Positions 1-9,053 of a DNA stretch of 64,000 nucleotides are shown one piece after another. The stretch is from Ciceribacter lividus. Lineage in GTDB: Bacteria > Pseudomonadota > Alphaproteobacteria > Rhizobiales > Rhizobiaceae. Location of the stretch: contig NZ_QPIX01000011.1 of NCBI RefSeq assembly GCF_003337715.1, positions 87,476 to 151,475 on the forward strand, read 5' to 3'. A model generated the notes under the pieces. The model had not been told where the DNA came from. It made no database searches and was given only the letters and a program-made list of their open reading frames with translations. A program made the translations under genes and the position numbers. How positions within the stretch are numbered: the first letter of the stretch is position 1; the number at the start of each line of letters is the position of its first letter.

Positions 1-1341
1 ATGCTCCTCGTTCCTCGACCGGAAGCTGAGCTCGCCGCCGAGGGCTGCCGCCACCTCCGAGGAGATGGCAAAGCCGAGGCCGGCACTCCCCTCGCCCGAT
101 TTCGACGTCACGAACCGCCTCGTCACCTGGCCCCAGTCCGCCTCCGGAATACCCGGACCGTCGTCCTCGACCTCGACCAGCCCGAATTCCGGTGTGTGGA
201 CCACGCGCACCTCCAGCCGTGAGACCGTGCCGTGGCGCAGCGAATTGTCGATCACGTTGACGATCGCCTCGCGCAGGCTGAGTTCGTCACCGAGCACGAC
301 GACGTCCTCGTCCGGCGCCTCGAACGAGACGACGATATCAGGATCGATCGTGATCGGGATGGCGGCCCGGAAGGCCTTGCGGGCGACCCGCGTCAGGTCG
401 AGCGGCGCGAGCTGGGCGGAATCGAAGCGATGGATGACCATCGCATGGTTGAGCAGCTGATTGGTGAAGCGGGCGAGTTCGCCGGCGCGGTTGCGCACCC
501 GCTCGAGATGCCGGCGGTCGCTTTCGGGCAGGTTGCTCTCGTCGATCAGGCTGACCTGCGCCGAAAGTGCGGTGAGCGGCGTGCGGATCTGGTGAGCGCT
601 GTCGGCGATGAAGCGCTGTAGGAGCTTCACGCGCTCGTCGAGCCGCCGCACGAAATGGTTGATCGAGGACACGAAGGGCGAAAGCTCGCGCGGTACGTCG
701 ACCGCAAGCGGCGTCAAATCCTGGGGATCGCGCGCGACGAGCGTTTCTCCGAGGGCAGAGACCGGCCTGAGCGAATAGCGGATCGCAAGCGCCGTGCCGG
801 CGAGAGCGAGCGCACTCATGGCCGCGACCAAGGCCAGCGCCCGGGTGGAGAGCTCGGAGGCGAGCGCCTGCCGCGCCTGCGTCGTCTGTCCGATCACGAC
901 GTGAGCCCAGCCGGAGGTGGAGGGGTCCGAGATCGCCTTGCCCGCCACGATCACCCTGAGCGGCTCGCCGCGATAACGCATGTTGATGAGAACCGGACCG
1001 GGCCGCGCCCCTGCGAGATCAATGTCAGGCGTGAGGTCTTCGTAACCGGTCATCGTCCGGCCGCCGGCGTCGATGACGCGGTAGAAGATGCGGTCGCGCC
1101 CGGCGAGCCCGAGCAGTTCAAAGGCCGACGATGGCAGGTTGACGACGAGCTTGCCGTCCTCGACCGTCAGCCCTTCGAGCATCTGCAGCGCGGCACCTTG
1201 CAGAAGGCGGTCGTAGGCCTCGTCGGCGGCCGTCCGCACGTAGAGCCACGCCGCACTCATCAGGATCGCTGCGCCGACGGTGAGAACGATGGCGACACGC
1301 AGCAGAAGGCGGGAGAAGAGGGACGATTCAGGCCTGTACAT
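1..1341 (-). CDS. tctE: Sensor histidine kinase, TctE-like (C-terminus cut by window edge)
   Basis: Membrane sensor kinase that would phosphorylate the adjacent response regulator. The visible 447 residues begin MYRPESSLFSRLLLRVAIVL (first membrane helix at about 11-33), followed by a periplasmic sensor region of about 120 residues, a second helix near 160-180, HAMP-like linker, an H-box with phospho-acceptor H250 in ADSAHQIRTPLTAL, and an ATPase domain with N-box (VNVIDNSLRHG) and G1 box (VEDDGPGIPE). The reading frame is open to base 1, so about 15-20 C-terminal residues lie outside. The start overlaps the regulator stop by 14 bp, so the pair is translationally coupled. The assignment to TctE rests on kinase architecture plus the divergent tctCBA operon; the ligand is inferred to be a tricarboxylate or similar carboxylate. 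Confidence 0.85.
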   Translation of the reverse strand, partial: MYRPESSLFSRLLLRVAIVLTVGAAILMSAAWLYVRTAADEAYDRLLQGAALQMLEGLTVEDGKLVVNLPSSAFELLGLAGRDRIFYRVIDAGGRTMTGYEDLTPDIDLAGARPGPVLINMRYRGEPLRVIVAGKAISDPSTSGWAHVVIGQTTQARQALASELSTRALALVAAMSALALAGTALAIRYSLRPVSALGETLVARDPQDLTPLAVDVPRELSPFVSSINHFVRRLDERVKLLQRFIADSAHQIRTPLTALSAQVSLIDESNLPESDRRHLERVRNRAGELARFTNQLLNHAMVIHRFDSAQLAPLDLTRVARKAFRAAIPITIDPDIVVSFEAPDEDVVVLGDELSLREAIVNVIDNSLRHGTVSRLEVRVVHTPEFGLVEVEDDGPGIPEADWGQVTRRFVTSKSGEGSAGLGFAISSEVAAALGGELSFRSRNEEH

Positions 1342-2005
1342 CGGCAACCAGCTGATATCCGACGCCACGGACGGTGACGATGCGCGCGTGGGCTCCTTCG
1401 AGTTTCTTGCGCAACCGGCCGACATAAAGCTCGATCGCGTTGGGGCCGGCCGGTTCTTCGAAGCCGAAGAGCTGATCGAGAAGCTGATCCTTGCTGAACA
1501 CCCGGCCGGGGCGGGTCGCCAGGATTTCGAGCAGCGTCATCTCCCGGCGCTTCAGCTGCACCTCCCGCTTGCCGACGCGCACGCTCCTGTTGGCGCGGTC
1601 GAGCACGATATCGCCGCAGGCGATGATGTTGGTCGCCTCGCCGCCGCTGCGCCGGCGCATCAGCACGCGGGCGCGCGCCTCGAGTTCACGGAAATCGAAG
1701 GGCTTGACGAGATAGTCGTCGGCGCCGAGGTCGAGCGCGCTCACCCGGTCGTCGATCTCGGAACGAGCCGTCAGCACCAGGACGGGAACCGCGTTGCGGC
1801 TCTGGCGCAACCGCTTCAGTATCTCGAAGCCGTCGATGCCCGGCAGCATCACGTCGAGAATGACCAGGTCGTATTCGGTGAAATCGAGAATGTCGGAGGC
1901 CGCACGACCGTCCGTCTCCCAGTCGACCGTATGACCGATCGCCTCGAAACGACGGATGATCGCTTCACCGACATCGTGAGTATCTTCCACCAGCAGAATG
2001 CGCAT
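1328..2005 (-). CDS. tctD: OmpR/PhoB-family response regulator, TctD-like
   Basis: 225-residue two-component regulator. The receiver domain shows the acidic pocket at E7/D8, phospho-acceptor D51 in VILDVMLPG, T79 in VLTAR and K101 in LVKPF. The C-terminal half is a winged helix (FSKDQLLDQLFGFEE and NAIELYVGRLRKKLEG). The start MRILLVEDTHD was chosen over an upstream in-frame ATG five codons earlier because it gives the canonical receiver N-terminus. It is cotranscribed with the overlapping histidine kinase and divergent from the tricarboxylate transporter genes, the usual arrangement of tctDE-tctCBA, so it probably activates tctCBA when substrate is sensed. Confidence 0.9.
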   Translation of the reverse strand: MRILLVEDTHDVGEAIIRRFEAIGHTVDWETDGRAASDILDFTEYDLVILDVMLPGIDGFEILKRLRQSRNAVPVLVLTARSEIDDRVSALDLGADDYLVKPFDFRELEARARVLMRRRSGGEATNIIACGDIVLDRANRSVRVGKREVQLKRREMTLLEILATRPGRVFSKDQLLDQLFGFEEPAGPNAIELYVGRLRKKLEGAHARIVTVRGVGYQLVADVQA

Positions 2006-2373
2006 GACTGACCGTGGCACGGATGGCCCCGCCGATCAAGCACAGGCTCGGGCCGGGGCATGCCTAACGCTTCTTAACACCCGTGACAGCATTGTGACAG
2101 GTTTGCGTCCTAAAACAGGCGAGCCTGATCCGGGAGAGAGTGCCGGGCAGGTATGGGGAGGAGCACTCCGAAAAACGACTGCCGAATGCGACCGTGGCCA
2201 GGCCTCGTCGCGACGACGCCCCGTAGACGGGCGACCGAAGGCATATGGTTTCTCTTCCCCGATCATGGAGCACCTTCTTCACGCGACGAGGGACGCGCCG
2301 CAAGACGAACCGCGCGAGGCGGTCCCGAGAAAGGAACGGGATCGCCGGGCGCCGAAGATCACATGGGAGAGAG
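2006..2373. promoter_or_regulatory. Divergent control region tctDE / tctCBA
   Basis: 368-bp region between the divergent regulator and transporter operons; it must hold both promoters and presumably the TctD binding sites. No convincing long gene or clear palindromic operator was recognised. An open frame continues upstream of tctC from 2245, but the residues it encodes look non-native and the signal peptide begins only at 2374, where a purine-rich Shine-Dalgarno (GGGAGAGAG) precedes the ATG-ATG pair. Confidence 0.5.
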
Positions 2374-3351
2374 ATGATGATCCGTTTTCTGACCAAGACC
2401 CTGGCGGGAGCCGCACTGGTGACGCTCGCCGCCGGCACGGCCGCTTTTGCCGAACCGGCGAAGCCGGAATGCCTTGCCGGCGCCAAGCCCGGCGGCGGTT
2501 TCGACCTCACCTGCCGGCTCGCCGCCAATGCGCTGCTCGAAACCAAGGAAATTTCAACGCCGATGGCGGTGACCTACATGGAAGGTGGCGTCGGTGCGGT
2601 CGCCTACAACCACGTCATCGGCAAGCGCGCGACGGACGGCAACCTGATCACCGCCGCGTCCTCCGGTTCGGCACTCCTCATCGCACAGGGCAAGTTCGGC
2701 AAGTATGACGAAAACGCCGTCCGCTGGCTCGGCGCTCTCGGCGCAGACTACGGCGTGCTCGTCGTCTCGGCAGATTCCCCCTACAAGACGCTCGGTGAGC
2801 TCGTTGAAGCCTACAAGGCTGATCCGAACAGCTTTGCCATCGGCGGCGGCGGTGCCGTCGGCTCGCAGGACTGGATGAAGGGTTCGCTGCTCGCCAAGTC
2901 GGCTGGTCAGGATCCGAAGGCCATGCGCTACGTCGCGCTCGAAGGCGGTGGTGCGGTTCTGACCGCGCTCGAAGGCGGCCACATCAAGGTCGGCTCGGGT
3001 GACGCCGCCGAAATGGGCAAGCACCACCTTGCAGGCAAGGTCCGCATCCTCGCCGTCATGGCACCGGAACGTCTGTCAGGCGAACTCTCCGGCGTCCCGA
3101 CTGCTCGCGAACAGGGCTTCGATATCGACTGGCCGGTCTGGCGCGGTTACTATGTCGGCAAGGACGTATCCGACGCCGATTACGACTGGTGGGTCTCCAC
3201 CTTCGAAAAGATGAGCAAGACGCCGGAATTCGCCAAGGAGCGTGAAGCCCGCGGCCTCTTCGAATTCACCCTGCTCGGCAAGGATTTCGACAAGCGCGTG
3301 AAGGACGACGTCGCCCGCTTCAAGATCCTAGCCAAGGAAGCCGGCATGTAA
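2374..3351 (+). CDS. tctC: Tripartite tricarboxylate transporter substrate-binding protein (Bug family)
   Basis: 325-residue periplasmic binding protein. A signal peptide (basic MMIRFLTK, hydrophobic core, cleavage after AFA at about residue 26) precedes a mature Bug-type domain; the ligand-pocket stretch AKPGGGFDLTCRLAANALL and the later GGGGAVGSQDW loop are typical of TctC-like proteins. The first gene of tctCBA, it delivers a carboxylate to the TctAB membrane complex. The start was placed at the ATG immediately after the Shine-Dalgarno because upstream in-frame codons do not encode a signal peptide. The substrate (citrate, tricarballylate or another carboxylate) cannot be read from the sequence. 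Confidence 0.9.
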   Translation: MMIRFLTKTLAGAALVTLAAGTAAFAEPAKPECLAGAKPGGGFDLTCRLAANALLETKEISTPMAVTYMEGGVGAVAYNHVIGKRATDGNLITAASSGSALLIAQGKFGKYDENAVRWLGALGADYGVLVVSADSPYKTLGELVEAYKADPNSFAIGGGGAVGSQDWMKGSLLAKSAGQDPKAMRYVALEGGGAVLTALEGGHIKVGSGDAAEMGKHHLAGKVRILAVMAPERLSGELSGVPTAREQGFDIDWPVWRGYYVGKDVSDADYDWWVSTFEKMSKTPEFAKEREARGLFEFTLLGKDFDKRVKDDVARFKILAKEAGM

Positions 3352-3375
3352 TTGCCGCCTGAACCCGCACGACGG

Positions 3376-3403
3376 GACCTTCCGGGAGAAATCCCGGAAG
3401 GTC
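3376..3403 (+). terminator. tctC-tctB intercistronic hairpin
   Basis: Perfect 12-bp stem (GACCTTCCGGGA pairing with its complement) closed by a GAAA tetraloop, 25 bp after the tctC stop. Only a three-T run follows, so it is more likely a partial terminator or a 3'-end stabiliser that lets the binding protein be made in excess over the membrane subunits, a common arrangement for periplasmic binding protein genes. Confidence 0.6.
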
Positions 3404-3554
3404 GTTTCCGGGCGGCCCGCCTGGTCGCCGCGAGAGCGTCATGCCCGAAATGCCGCGACCCGAAGGCACGGTTTGTGCCGCACGGCAGAGCCGTCGCACG
3501 CACATTCGGTCCGTTCGTGCAAGCTGTTCCCTCTCGAAGAGTGGAGACCGATCC

Positions 3555-4013
3555 ATGTCAGACCATAGCAGAACAACCCTCCTCACCGGACGCATCGGCG
3601 CGATCTGCGTGCTCGCCTTCGCGATCGCCTACGGCATCGGCGCGAGCCGCATCGACTATTCCTTCTCCTCCGATCCGCTGGGGCCGCGGGCCGTGCCCCT
3701 GATCCTCGCCGGCATTCTCGGTGTGCTCGCGCTCTTCTATCTGCGTTCGCCGGGAAGCGCGGAAGGCTTCCCTTCCGGGGTACTTCTGCTGCGGGTGCTG
3801 GCCGTTCCGGTCATACTGATCGCCAGTGTTGCGGTCTTCGAGCCTGCGGGCTTTGCCGCGTCGATCTTCTTCCTGACCTTCGGCACCGGGATGATCTTCG
3901 GAGCCCCGCCGCTCAAGGCTGCGATCGGGGCTGCCGGTCATGCCGCGCTGTGGTGGGTCATTTTCGCCTGGCTGCTCGAGGTCTATCTGCCGGTCGGCGC
4001 GCTCTTCAGCTGA
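3555..4013 (+). CDS. tctB: Tripartite tricarboxylate transporter small membrane subunit
   Basis: 152-residue inner-membrane protein with four predicted hydrophobic helices (about residues 13-30, 43-60, 75-100 and 110-145), the usual size and topology of TctB. An early DPLGPRAVPLILAGILG segment is typical of the family. It lies between tctC and tctA and would form the membrane complex with TctA. The start MSDHSRTT was preferred because the in-frame sequence upstream is not membrane-protein-like. Confidence 0.88.
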   Translation: MSDHSRTTLLTGRIGAICVLAFAIAYGIGASRIDYSFSSDPLGPRAVPLILAGILGVLALFYLRSPGSAEGFPSGVLLLRVLAVPVILIASVAVFEPAGFAASIFFLTFGTGMIFGAPPLKAAIGAAGHAALWWVIFAWLLEVYLPVGALFS

Positions 4014-4063
4014 GCCGACGGCACCACCGAACACGTCTCCCCTAACCGGGAAAGGTCATAGTC

Positions 4064-5575
4064 ATGAACTTCGAATATCTCGCCCAAGGCTTCGGCGTCG
4101 CGCTGACCTGGCAGAACCTGCTGATCGGCTTCGTCGGCTGCTTCATCGGCACAATGGTCGGCGCGCTTCCGGCGATCGGGCCGATCAACGGCATCGCGCT
4201 CCTGCTGCCGATCGCCTACACCATGGGGCTGCCGCCCGAAAGCACGATGATCCTGCTCGCCTCCGTCTATTGCGGCGCCGAATACGGCGGCCGCATCTCC
4301 TCGATCCTCCTCAACGTCCCCGGCGATGCCGGCGCCGTCATGACCGCGATGGACGGCTATCCGATGGCAAGACAGGGCCGCGCCGGCGAGGCGCTGGCGC
4401 TTTCCGGCCTCTCCTCTTTCGTCGGCGGCATCCTCGGCTCGATCGGACTCGCCCTCTTCGCACCGCTCCTCGCGGGGCTGGCGATCGGTTTCGGCCCGGC
4501 GGAATATTTCGTGCTGATGGTCTTCGCCTTTGCCACCCTCGGCTCGATGGTGGGCGACCAGCCGGTCAAGACGCTGATCGGCTGCACGCTCGGCCTCATG
4601 CTGGCGACCGTCGGCATCGACGCGACCTCCGGCGCATACCGCTTCACTTTCGACCAGCCCGAGCTGGGTGACGGCATCGAATTCGTCGTGCTGGTCATCG
4701 GCCTCTTCTCGATCTCCGAAGCCCTCATCATCCTGGAACACCAGGGGCGCGGCTTCACCATGATCCGCGATCTCGGCCGGATGACCGCCCAATGGGCGGA
4801 TGTCGTGAAGTGCACCGGCACCGCACTCAGAAGCTCGGTGATCGGCTTTGTCGTCGGCGTGTTGCCGGGAACCGGCGCCTCGGTCTCCAGTGCGATCTCC
4901 TACACCACCGCAAAGCGCATCTCCGACACCGAAGGAACCTTCGGCAAGGGTGACGTCCGCGGCCTGGCGGCCCCGGAAGCCGCCAACAACGCGACCGCCT
5001 GCGGCGCCTTCGTGCCGATGCTCACCCTCGGCGTTCCGGGTTCGGGTACAACCGCCGTCATGCTCGGCGCGCTGATGCTCTACAACATCCAGCCGGGCCC
5101 GATGCTGCTTGCCGAACGGCCGGAGATCGTCGGCGGTCTCGTTGCCTCGCTCTTCGTCGGCAACTTCATCCTGCTCGCCCTCAACCTGCCGCTCGTCAAC
5201 ATCTTCGCCCGCGTCCTGACCGTTCCGAACTGGCTTCTGGTTCCGGGCATCCTGGTGCTTTCGATCGTCGGCGTCTATTCGACCCACGCATCGGTCTTCT
5301 CGATCTTCCTGATGCTCGGCATCGGCATGATCGGCTGGCTCCTGCGCAAGGCGGGCTTCGACATGGCACCGCTCATCCTGGGTTTCGTGCTCGGCCGCGT
5401 CATGGAGGTGAACCTGCGCAACGCACTGGCGATCAGCGGCGGTGATCCCTCGATCCTCTTCCAGAGCACGATCTCGATCGTTCTCTGGGTCATGGCCGCA
5501 GGCGTCGCGATCCTGCCATGGTATCTGTCGTACCGTACGAAGAAGCGGATCAGGCAGGCGGCTCTGACCGCCTGA
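4064..5575 (+). CDS. tctA: Tripartite tricarboxylate transporter large permease
   Basis: 503-residue integral membrane subunit with about 10-12 hydrophobic segments. The N-terminal region GTMVGALPAIGPINGIALLLP and the internal LPGTGASVSSAISYTTAKR are hallmark TctA loops; the repeat of a P-G-x-G-type loop reflects the internal duplication of the family. It forms the ion-coupled translocation pathway and works with TctB and the periplasmic TctC. Last gene of the operon; a strong hairpin follows. Confidence 0.92.
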   Translation: MNFEYLAQGFGVALTWQNLLIGFVGCFIGTMVGALPAIGPINGIALLLPIAYTMGLPPESTMILLASVYCGAEYGGRISSILLNVPGDAGAVMTAMDGYPMARQGRAGEALALSGLSSFVGGILGSIGLALFAPLLAGLAIGFGPAEYFVLMVFAFATLGSMVGDQPVKTLIGCTLGLMLATVGIDATSGAYRFTFDQPELGDGIEFVVLVIGLFSISEALIILEHQGRGFTMIRDLGRMTAQWADVVKCTGTALRSSVIGFVVGVLPGTGASVSSAISYTTAKRISDTEGTFGKGDVRGLAAPEAANNATACGAFVPMLTLGVPGSGTTAVMLGALMLYNIQPGPMLLAERPEIVGGLVASLFVGNFILLALNLPLVNIFARVLTVPNWLLVPGILVLSIVGVYSTHASVFSIFLMLGIGMIGWLLRKAGFDMAPLILGFVLGRVMEVNLRNALAISGGDPSILFQSTISIVLWVMAAGVAILPWYLSYRTKKRIRQAALTA

Positions 5576-5599
5576 CGATCAAAGAAGGCTCCCGAGAGA

Positions 5600-5638
5600 G
5601 CGCCGCGCCGACCGCTTGCTCAAGCGTCGGCGCGGCGC
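5600..5638. terminator. Hairpin between convergent tctA and sugar-kinase genes
   Basis: Long inverted repeat: 13-bp GC-rich outer stem (GCGCCGCGCCGAC and complement) continuing after a single bulge into a 5-bp inner stem with a 2-base loop. There is no T run on either side, but the position between two convergent stop codons fits a bidirectional terminator or a transcript-end barrier. Confidence 0.65.
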
Positions 5639-5665
5639 ACGTGTCTTGGCGGATAACGTGTTCGA

Positions 5666-6595
5666 CTAGACTCTTGGAAGAAGTGCGTCGATCTCGGCGC
5701 GCGTCGGCATGGCCGGGGCCGTGCCCGGCCGCGTCACGGCGATCGCCGCGGTTGCGCAGCCGAAGCGCACGGCCTCCACCGGATCCCGGCCTTCGGAGAG
5801 CGCGGTTGTGAACCCGCCGAGAAATGCATCGCCCGCGCCCGTCGTATCGACGACCTTGCCGGCGGAAAAGGCAGGGACGAACTCGCTCCGTCCGGCCGTG
5901 TGATAGAGTGCGCCACGGGCGCCGAGGGTGATGATGGCAGCTCCGACACCTTTTCGCAGCAGCAGATCGCCGGCGGCGCGGGCCTGTTCATCCGTCTCAA
6001 CGGGATGGCCGACGATCTCGGCCGCTTCCACCTCGTTCGGCGCGAAGAAATCGCACAAGGGGTATATGTCATCGGGAAGCGGCCGGGCGGGCGCGGGATT
6101 GAGAATGGTCGTCACGCCTGCCGCCCTGGCGATCGAAAGGCCATGGATGGCCGCTTCGATCGGTTGCTCGAGCTGGGTCATGAAAATCGCGGCATTCTCG
6201 ATATCTTGCCGGTTGGCATCGACGTCCTCGATGCCGATCAGACCTGCGGCCCCGGCAGCGACGATGATGGCGTTGTCGCCATTCTCCTCGTTCACGAAGA
6301 TGAAGGCGGCGCCTGTCGGCACGTCGTCCATCTGAATGACATTGGCCCTCACCCCGGCCGCCTTGTAGGCCGAGAGCGCCATCTCGCCGAACGGATCCCT
6401 GCCGACCCGCGAGATGAAGGTCACCTCCCCGCCGGCCTTGGCAGCGGCGATCGACTGGTTGGAGCCCTTGCCACCGGGCCCCAGTGCAAAGCCCGAACCC
6501 ATGATCGTTTCGGCGATCCGCGGCAGGCGCTTTGCCTTGTAGGCCGTGTCGGCGGCGAAAATTCCGAGAATGACAATACCGCGGCGCGCGCTCAT
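5666..6595 (-). CDS. rbsK: Ribokinase-type (PfkB family) sugar kinase
   Basis: 309-residue cytosolic kinase. It shows the PfkB N-terminal signature GPGGKGSNQSIAAAKAGG and the C-terminal ATP/anion-hole signature DTTGAGDAFLGGF with the catalytic Asp in GAGD. Start MSARRGIVILG chosen because its ATG overlaps the stop of the upstream fucU/rbsD-like gene (ATGA), giving translational coupling; an upstream in-frame ATG would run deep into that gene. Last gene of the sugar operon, it would phosphorylate the imported sugar after the mutarotase step. Ribose is the family default but the exact sugar is not shown here. Confidence 0.85.
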   Translation of the reverse strand: MSARRGIVILGIFAADTAYKAKRLPRIAETIMGSGFALGPGGKGSNQSIAAAKAGGEVTFISRVGRDPFGEMALSAYKAAGVRANVIQMDDVPTGAAFIFVNEENGDNAIIVAAGAAGLIGIEDVDANRQDIENAAIFMTQLEQPIEAAIHGLSIARAAGVTTILNPAPARPLPDDIYPLCDFFAPNEVEAAEIVGHPVETDEQARAAGDLLLRKGVGAAIITLGARGALYHTAGRSEFVPAFSAGKVVDTTGAGDAFLGGFTTALSEGRDPVEAVRFGCATAAIAVTRPGTAPAMPTRAEIDALLPRV

Positions 6596-7053
6596 CTGAC
6601 GACGTCCTCGGCCGGAATGACCCCCTTCGTCAGCAGGAAACATCCGTAGAAACGCAGTTCGCCGGTCGCGATCACGCAATAGGCCTTCTTCGCCACCTCG
6701 TAAAAGGCCATCCGCTCGACGCCGTACATGGGAGACGGGCGGCCTTCCACCCGATTGACGATGGCCTGTACCTCCGCCTGAACCCCGGGGATCTCGTCGG
6801 GCTTGCCCATCACTTCCATGCGGCCGACCGACGGCTGAACCGGCGTGTCCAGCGGAAAGACCGACAGGATCGCGTCGATGGCCCGCGGCGCGGGAATGTT
6901 ATCCATCGTCAGGAGCTTGCCTATGCGGGTTTGCCGGGCGATCGCATCGGACGGGAAATTCGCATCGGCGACCACAAGGAAATCGCCGTGTCCCATGGTG
7001 CTCAGTGCTTCGAGAATGGCGCCGTTCAGTTCGGCCCTGATCCCTTTCAACAT
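6592..7053 (-). CDS. RbsD/FucU family sugar mutarotase
   Basis: 153-residue protein of the RbsD/FucU fold, which interconverts anomers of ribose or fucose. The conserved start MLKGIRAELNGAILEALSTMGHGD carries the catalytic-type His22 in MGHGD, and the C-terminal FYEVAKKAYCVIATGE and LLTKGV segments match FucU more closely than RbsD. It lies between the LacI regulator and the sugar kinase and would speed delivery of the correct anomer to the kinase. Sugar identity is open. Confidence 0.85.
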   Translation of the reverse strand: MLKGIRAELNGAILEALSTMGHGDFLVVADANFPSDAIARQTRIGKLLTMDNIPAPRAIDAILSVFPLDTPVQPSVGRMEVMGKPDEIPGVQAEVQAIVNRVEGRPSPMYGVERMAFYEVAKKAYCVIATGELRFYGCFLLTKGVIPAEDVVR

Positions 7054-7092
7054 GTCCTTTGTCCCTCTTTTTCCGCAGTTATCGGGTTTTCT

Positions 7093-8124
7093 TCACGCTT
7101 CTGGTCGTTCTTCAGGTGAGGCTCCGCGTCCTGGCGCAGGCCCCGTCGATCTGCGAACAATCAGCGAGCCCTCGACCATTTCGTCCTCGTCCGGGGAATT
7201 CTGATCCAGGAGACGCTCGACGGCGCGTGCAGCCAACCGCTCGGTCGGCTGACGAACCGTCGTCAGGCGCGGCACGACAAGTTTGGCCAGCGTGATGTCG
7301 TCGAACCCGGCCACCGACAATTCGTCCGGCACGTCGACCTTGAAGTCTCTGGCAGCCCGCAACGCCCCGATGGCCTGCTGGTCGCTGGCGGCGGCTATTG
7401 CCGTCGGCCGGTCGCCGGGCTCCCGCGCCAGCAGTGCGCGTGCGGCTCTTTCGCCGGATTCGTAGTCAAAGCGGCCCGCGACGATTTCGAGCTCGATCTC
7501 CTCGCCTGCCTCGCTCAGTTGCTGAGCCCGGTCCACGAAGCCTTTCCGGCGCATGCGCCCGGCCTCGGTTTCAGGGGGACCGGCAATATAGGCAATCCGG
7601 CGGTGCCCCAGCGCGTAAAGGTGATCGACGACCAGCGACGCGGCCTGCGCGTGGTCGGTCGAGACCAACGGGTACGAGCCGAAGCGGCGGTCGAGCGATA
7701 TGATCGGCACCGGCGCATCGATTTCCAGATCCGAGTTGCCGTTGGACGCGACGACGATGATGCCGCGCACCGAGCGGTCCAGGAATGCCAGGATGTGGCC
7801 CTGTTCTGCCTCCAGGTCTTCATGGGAACTGGCCAGCATCACCATATGACCGGCTTCGAGCGCGGCGCGCTCCACGCTCGCGGCCAGCTGCGCAAAGAAC
7901 GGGTTGGTGATGTCCGGAACGACCAGCCCGATCACGTCCGTCTTGCTGGTGCGCAAGGCGCGCGCGGTCACGTTGGGGCGGTATCCCAGTTTCGCGATCG
8001 CCTCGTTGACCTTCTCCCTGAGAGCCGGTCTTACCGCCGCCTCCCCCGCGATAACACGCGAGACCGTACCCACGGAAACGCCCGCCTCAACAGCAACATC
8101 CTTGACCGTGGGCGTCTTTCGCAT
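7093..8124 (-). CDS. LacI-family transcriptional regulator of the sugar operon
   Basis: 343 residues. The N-terminal helix-turn-helix TVKDVAVEAGVSVGTVSRVIAG is followed by the hinge region (ALRTSKTDVIGLVVPDITNPFF) and a periplasmic-binding-protein-like effector domain ending near residue 325 (LIVRRSTGP). It is embedded in the operon between the permeases and the mutarotase, so it is autoregulated with the genes it likely controls. The two identical palindromes upstream of the operon (11987-12000 and 12073-12086) have the central CG symmetry typical of LacI-family operators and are its most likely targets. Confidence 0.92.
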   Translation of the reverse strand: MRKTPTVKDVAVEAGVSVGTVSRVIAGEAAVRPALREKVNEAIAKLGYRPNVTARALRTSKTDVIGLVVPDITNPFFAQLAASVERAALEAGHMVMLASSHEDLEAEQGHILAFLDRSVRGIIVVASNGNSDLEIDAPVPIISLDRRFGSYPLVSTDHAQAASLVVDHLYALGHRRIAYIAGPPETEAGRMRRKGFVDRAQQLSEAGEEIELEIVAGRFDYESGERAARALLAREPGDRPTAIAAASDQQAIGALRAARDFKVDVPDELSVAGFDDITLAKLVVPRLTTVRQPTERLAARAVERLLDQNSPDEDEMVEGSLIVRRSTGPAPGRGASPEERPEA

Positions 8125-8138
8125 GCCAGCTCCCGCTC

Positions 8139-9053
8139 TTACTTGACGGCCCCGGCAGTCATACCCGCGATGATGTGCTTTTCAAGCAGGACACCGACAA
8201 AAACCAGCGGAAGGATGCCGGCCGTGGACAGGGCTGCCATCGACCACCAGTTGATGCCCTGGCTGCCGGTCTGGCTCGCGATCATCACCGGCAGGGTGTT
8301 CGTGTTGGTGGACGTCAGCAACGCGGCGAAGAAATATTCGTTCCAGCACAGGATCAACGCAAGAATGAACGCCGCGATCATGCCCGGCAGGACCAGCGGC
8401 ACAATGATACGCGAGAAGGCGCCCCAGATCGAAAGACCGTCGACCAGGGCGGCCTCTTCAAGTTCCACAGGGATCGTGGCGAACTGGTCGCGCATGATCC
8501 AGACCACGATGGGCAGGACCATCAGCGTATAGACTGCAATCATGCCGACATAGGTGTCGAGAAGCGCAAGCTGCTTGTAGAGAACGAGGAACGGCAGCGC
8601 GAGCACGACCGGCGGCATGATGAGCTGCGACAGGAAGAAGAAGGAGATGTCGGAGTTCCGCATATAGCCGAACTTGTAGCTGAAGCGGCTCAGACCGTAG
8701 GCGGCGAGCGTTCCGAGGAAAACCGCCAGCGTCGACGACGTCCCCGATATGATCACGCTGTTCCAGAACCGGCGCATGAATTCGGCACGCACCGTGGACG
8801 TCTCGAAGATCGTGTCAGGAGAAAGCCCGAGCGAGCGCCAGCCGAGCCAGGACGGCTGAAAGTCGAGGAGCGGAACGAGATTGCCGCGCATCACATCGGC
8901 CGCGATCTTCAAGGAGGTCGTGACGGTCCAGAACACCGGGAAGATGCAGATGACCGCCCAGATCGCGAGGAGGCCATAGACGACGAAGCGCATGGCCCAC
9001 CAGCGCATGCGCTGCCGGCGATCGAATTTGTCCAGATCAACAGAAACCATCAT
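8139..9053 (-). CDS. Carbohydrate ABC transporter permease (MalG-type)
   Basis: 304-residue inner-membrane permease with six predicted helices. It carries the EAA-type coupling loop EEAALVDGLSIWGAFSRIIVPLVLPG that contacts the ATPase. The start overlaps the stop of the MalF-type permease by 4 bp (ATGA). It forms a heterodimeric channel with that partner and receives sugar from the Tat-signal binding protein encoded first in the operon. Confidence 0.9.
   Translation of the reverse strand: MMVSVDLDKFDRRQRMRWWAMRFVVYGLLAIWAVICIFPVFWTVTTSLKIAADVMRGNLVPLLDFQPSWLGWRSLGLSPDTIFETSTVRAEFMRRFWNSVIISGTSSTLAVFLGTLAAYGLSRFSYKFGYMRNSDISFFFLSQLIMPPVVLALPFLVLYKQLALLDTYVGMIAVYTLMVLPIVVWIMRDQFATIPVELEEAALVDGLSIWGAFSRIIVPLVLPGMIAAFILALILCWNEYFFAALLTSTNTNTLPVMIASQTGSQGINWWSMAALSTAGILPLVFVGVLLEKHIIAGMTAGAVK

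Noticed and set aside
3983..5287. 434-codon open frame antisense to tctA
   Set aside because: Highly charged, repetitive shadow of the permease gene; tctA has a full family match.
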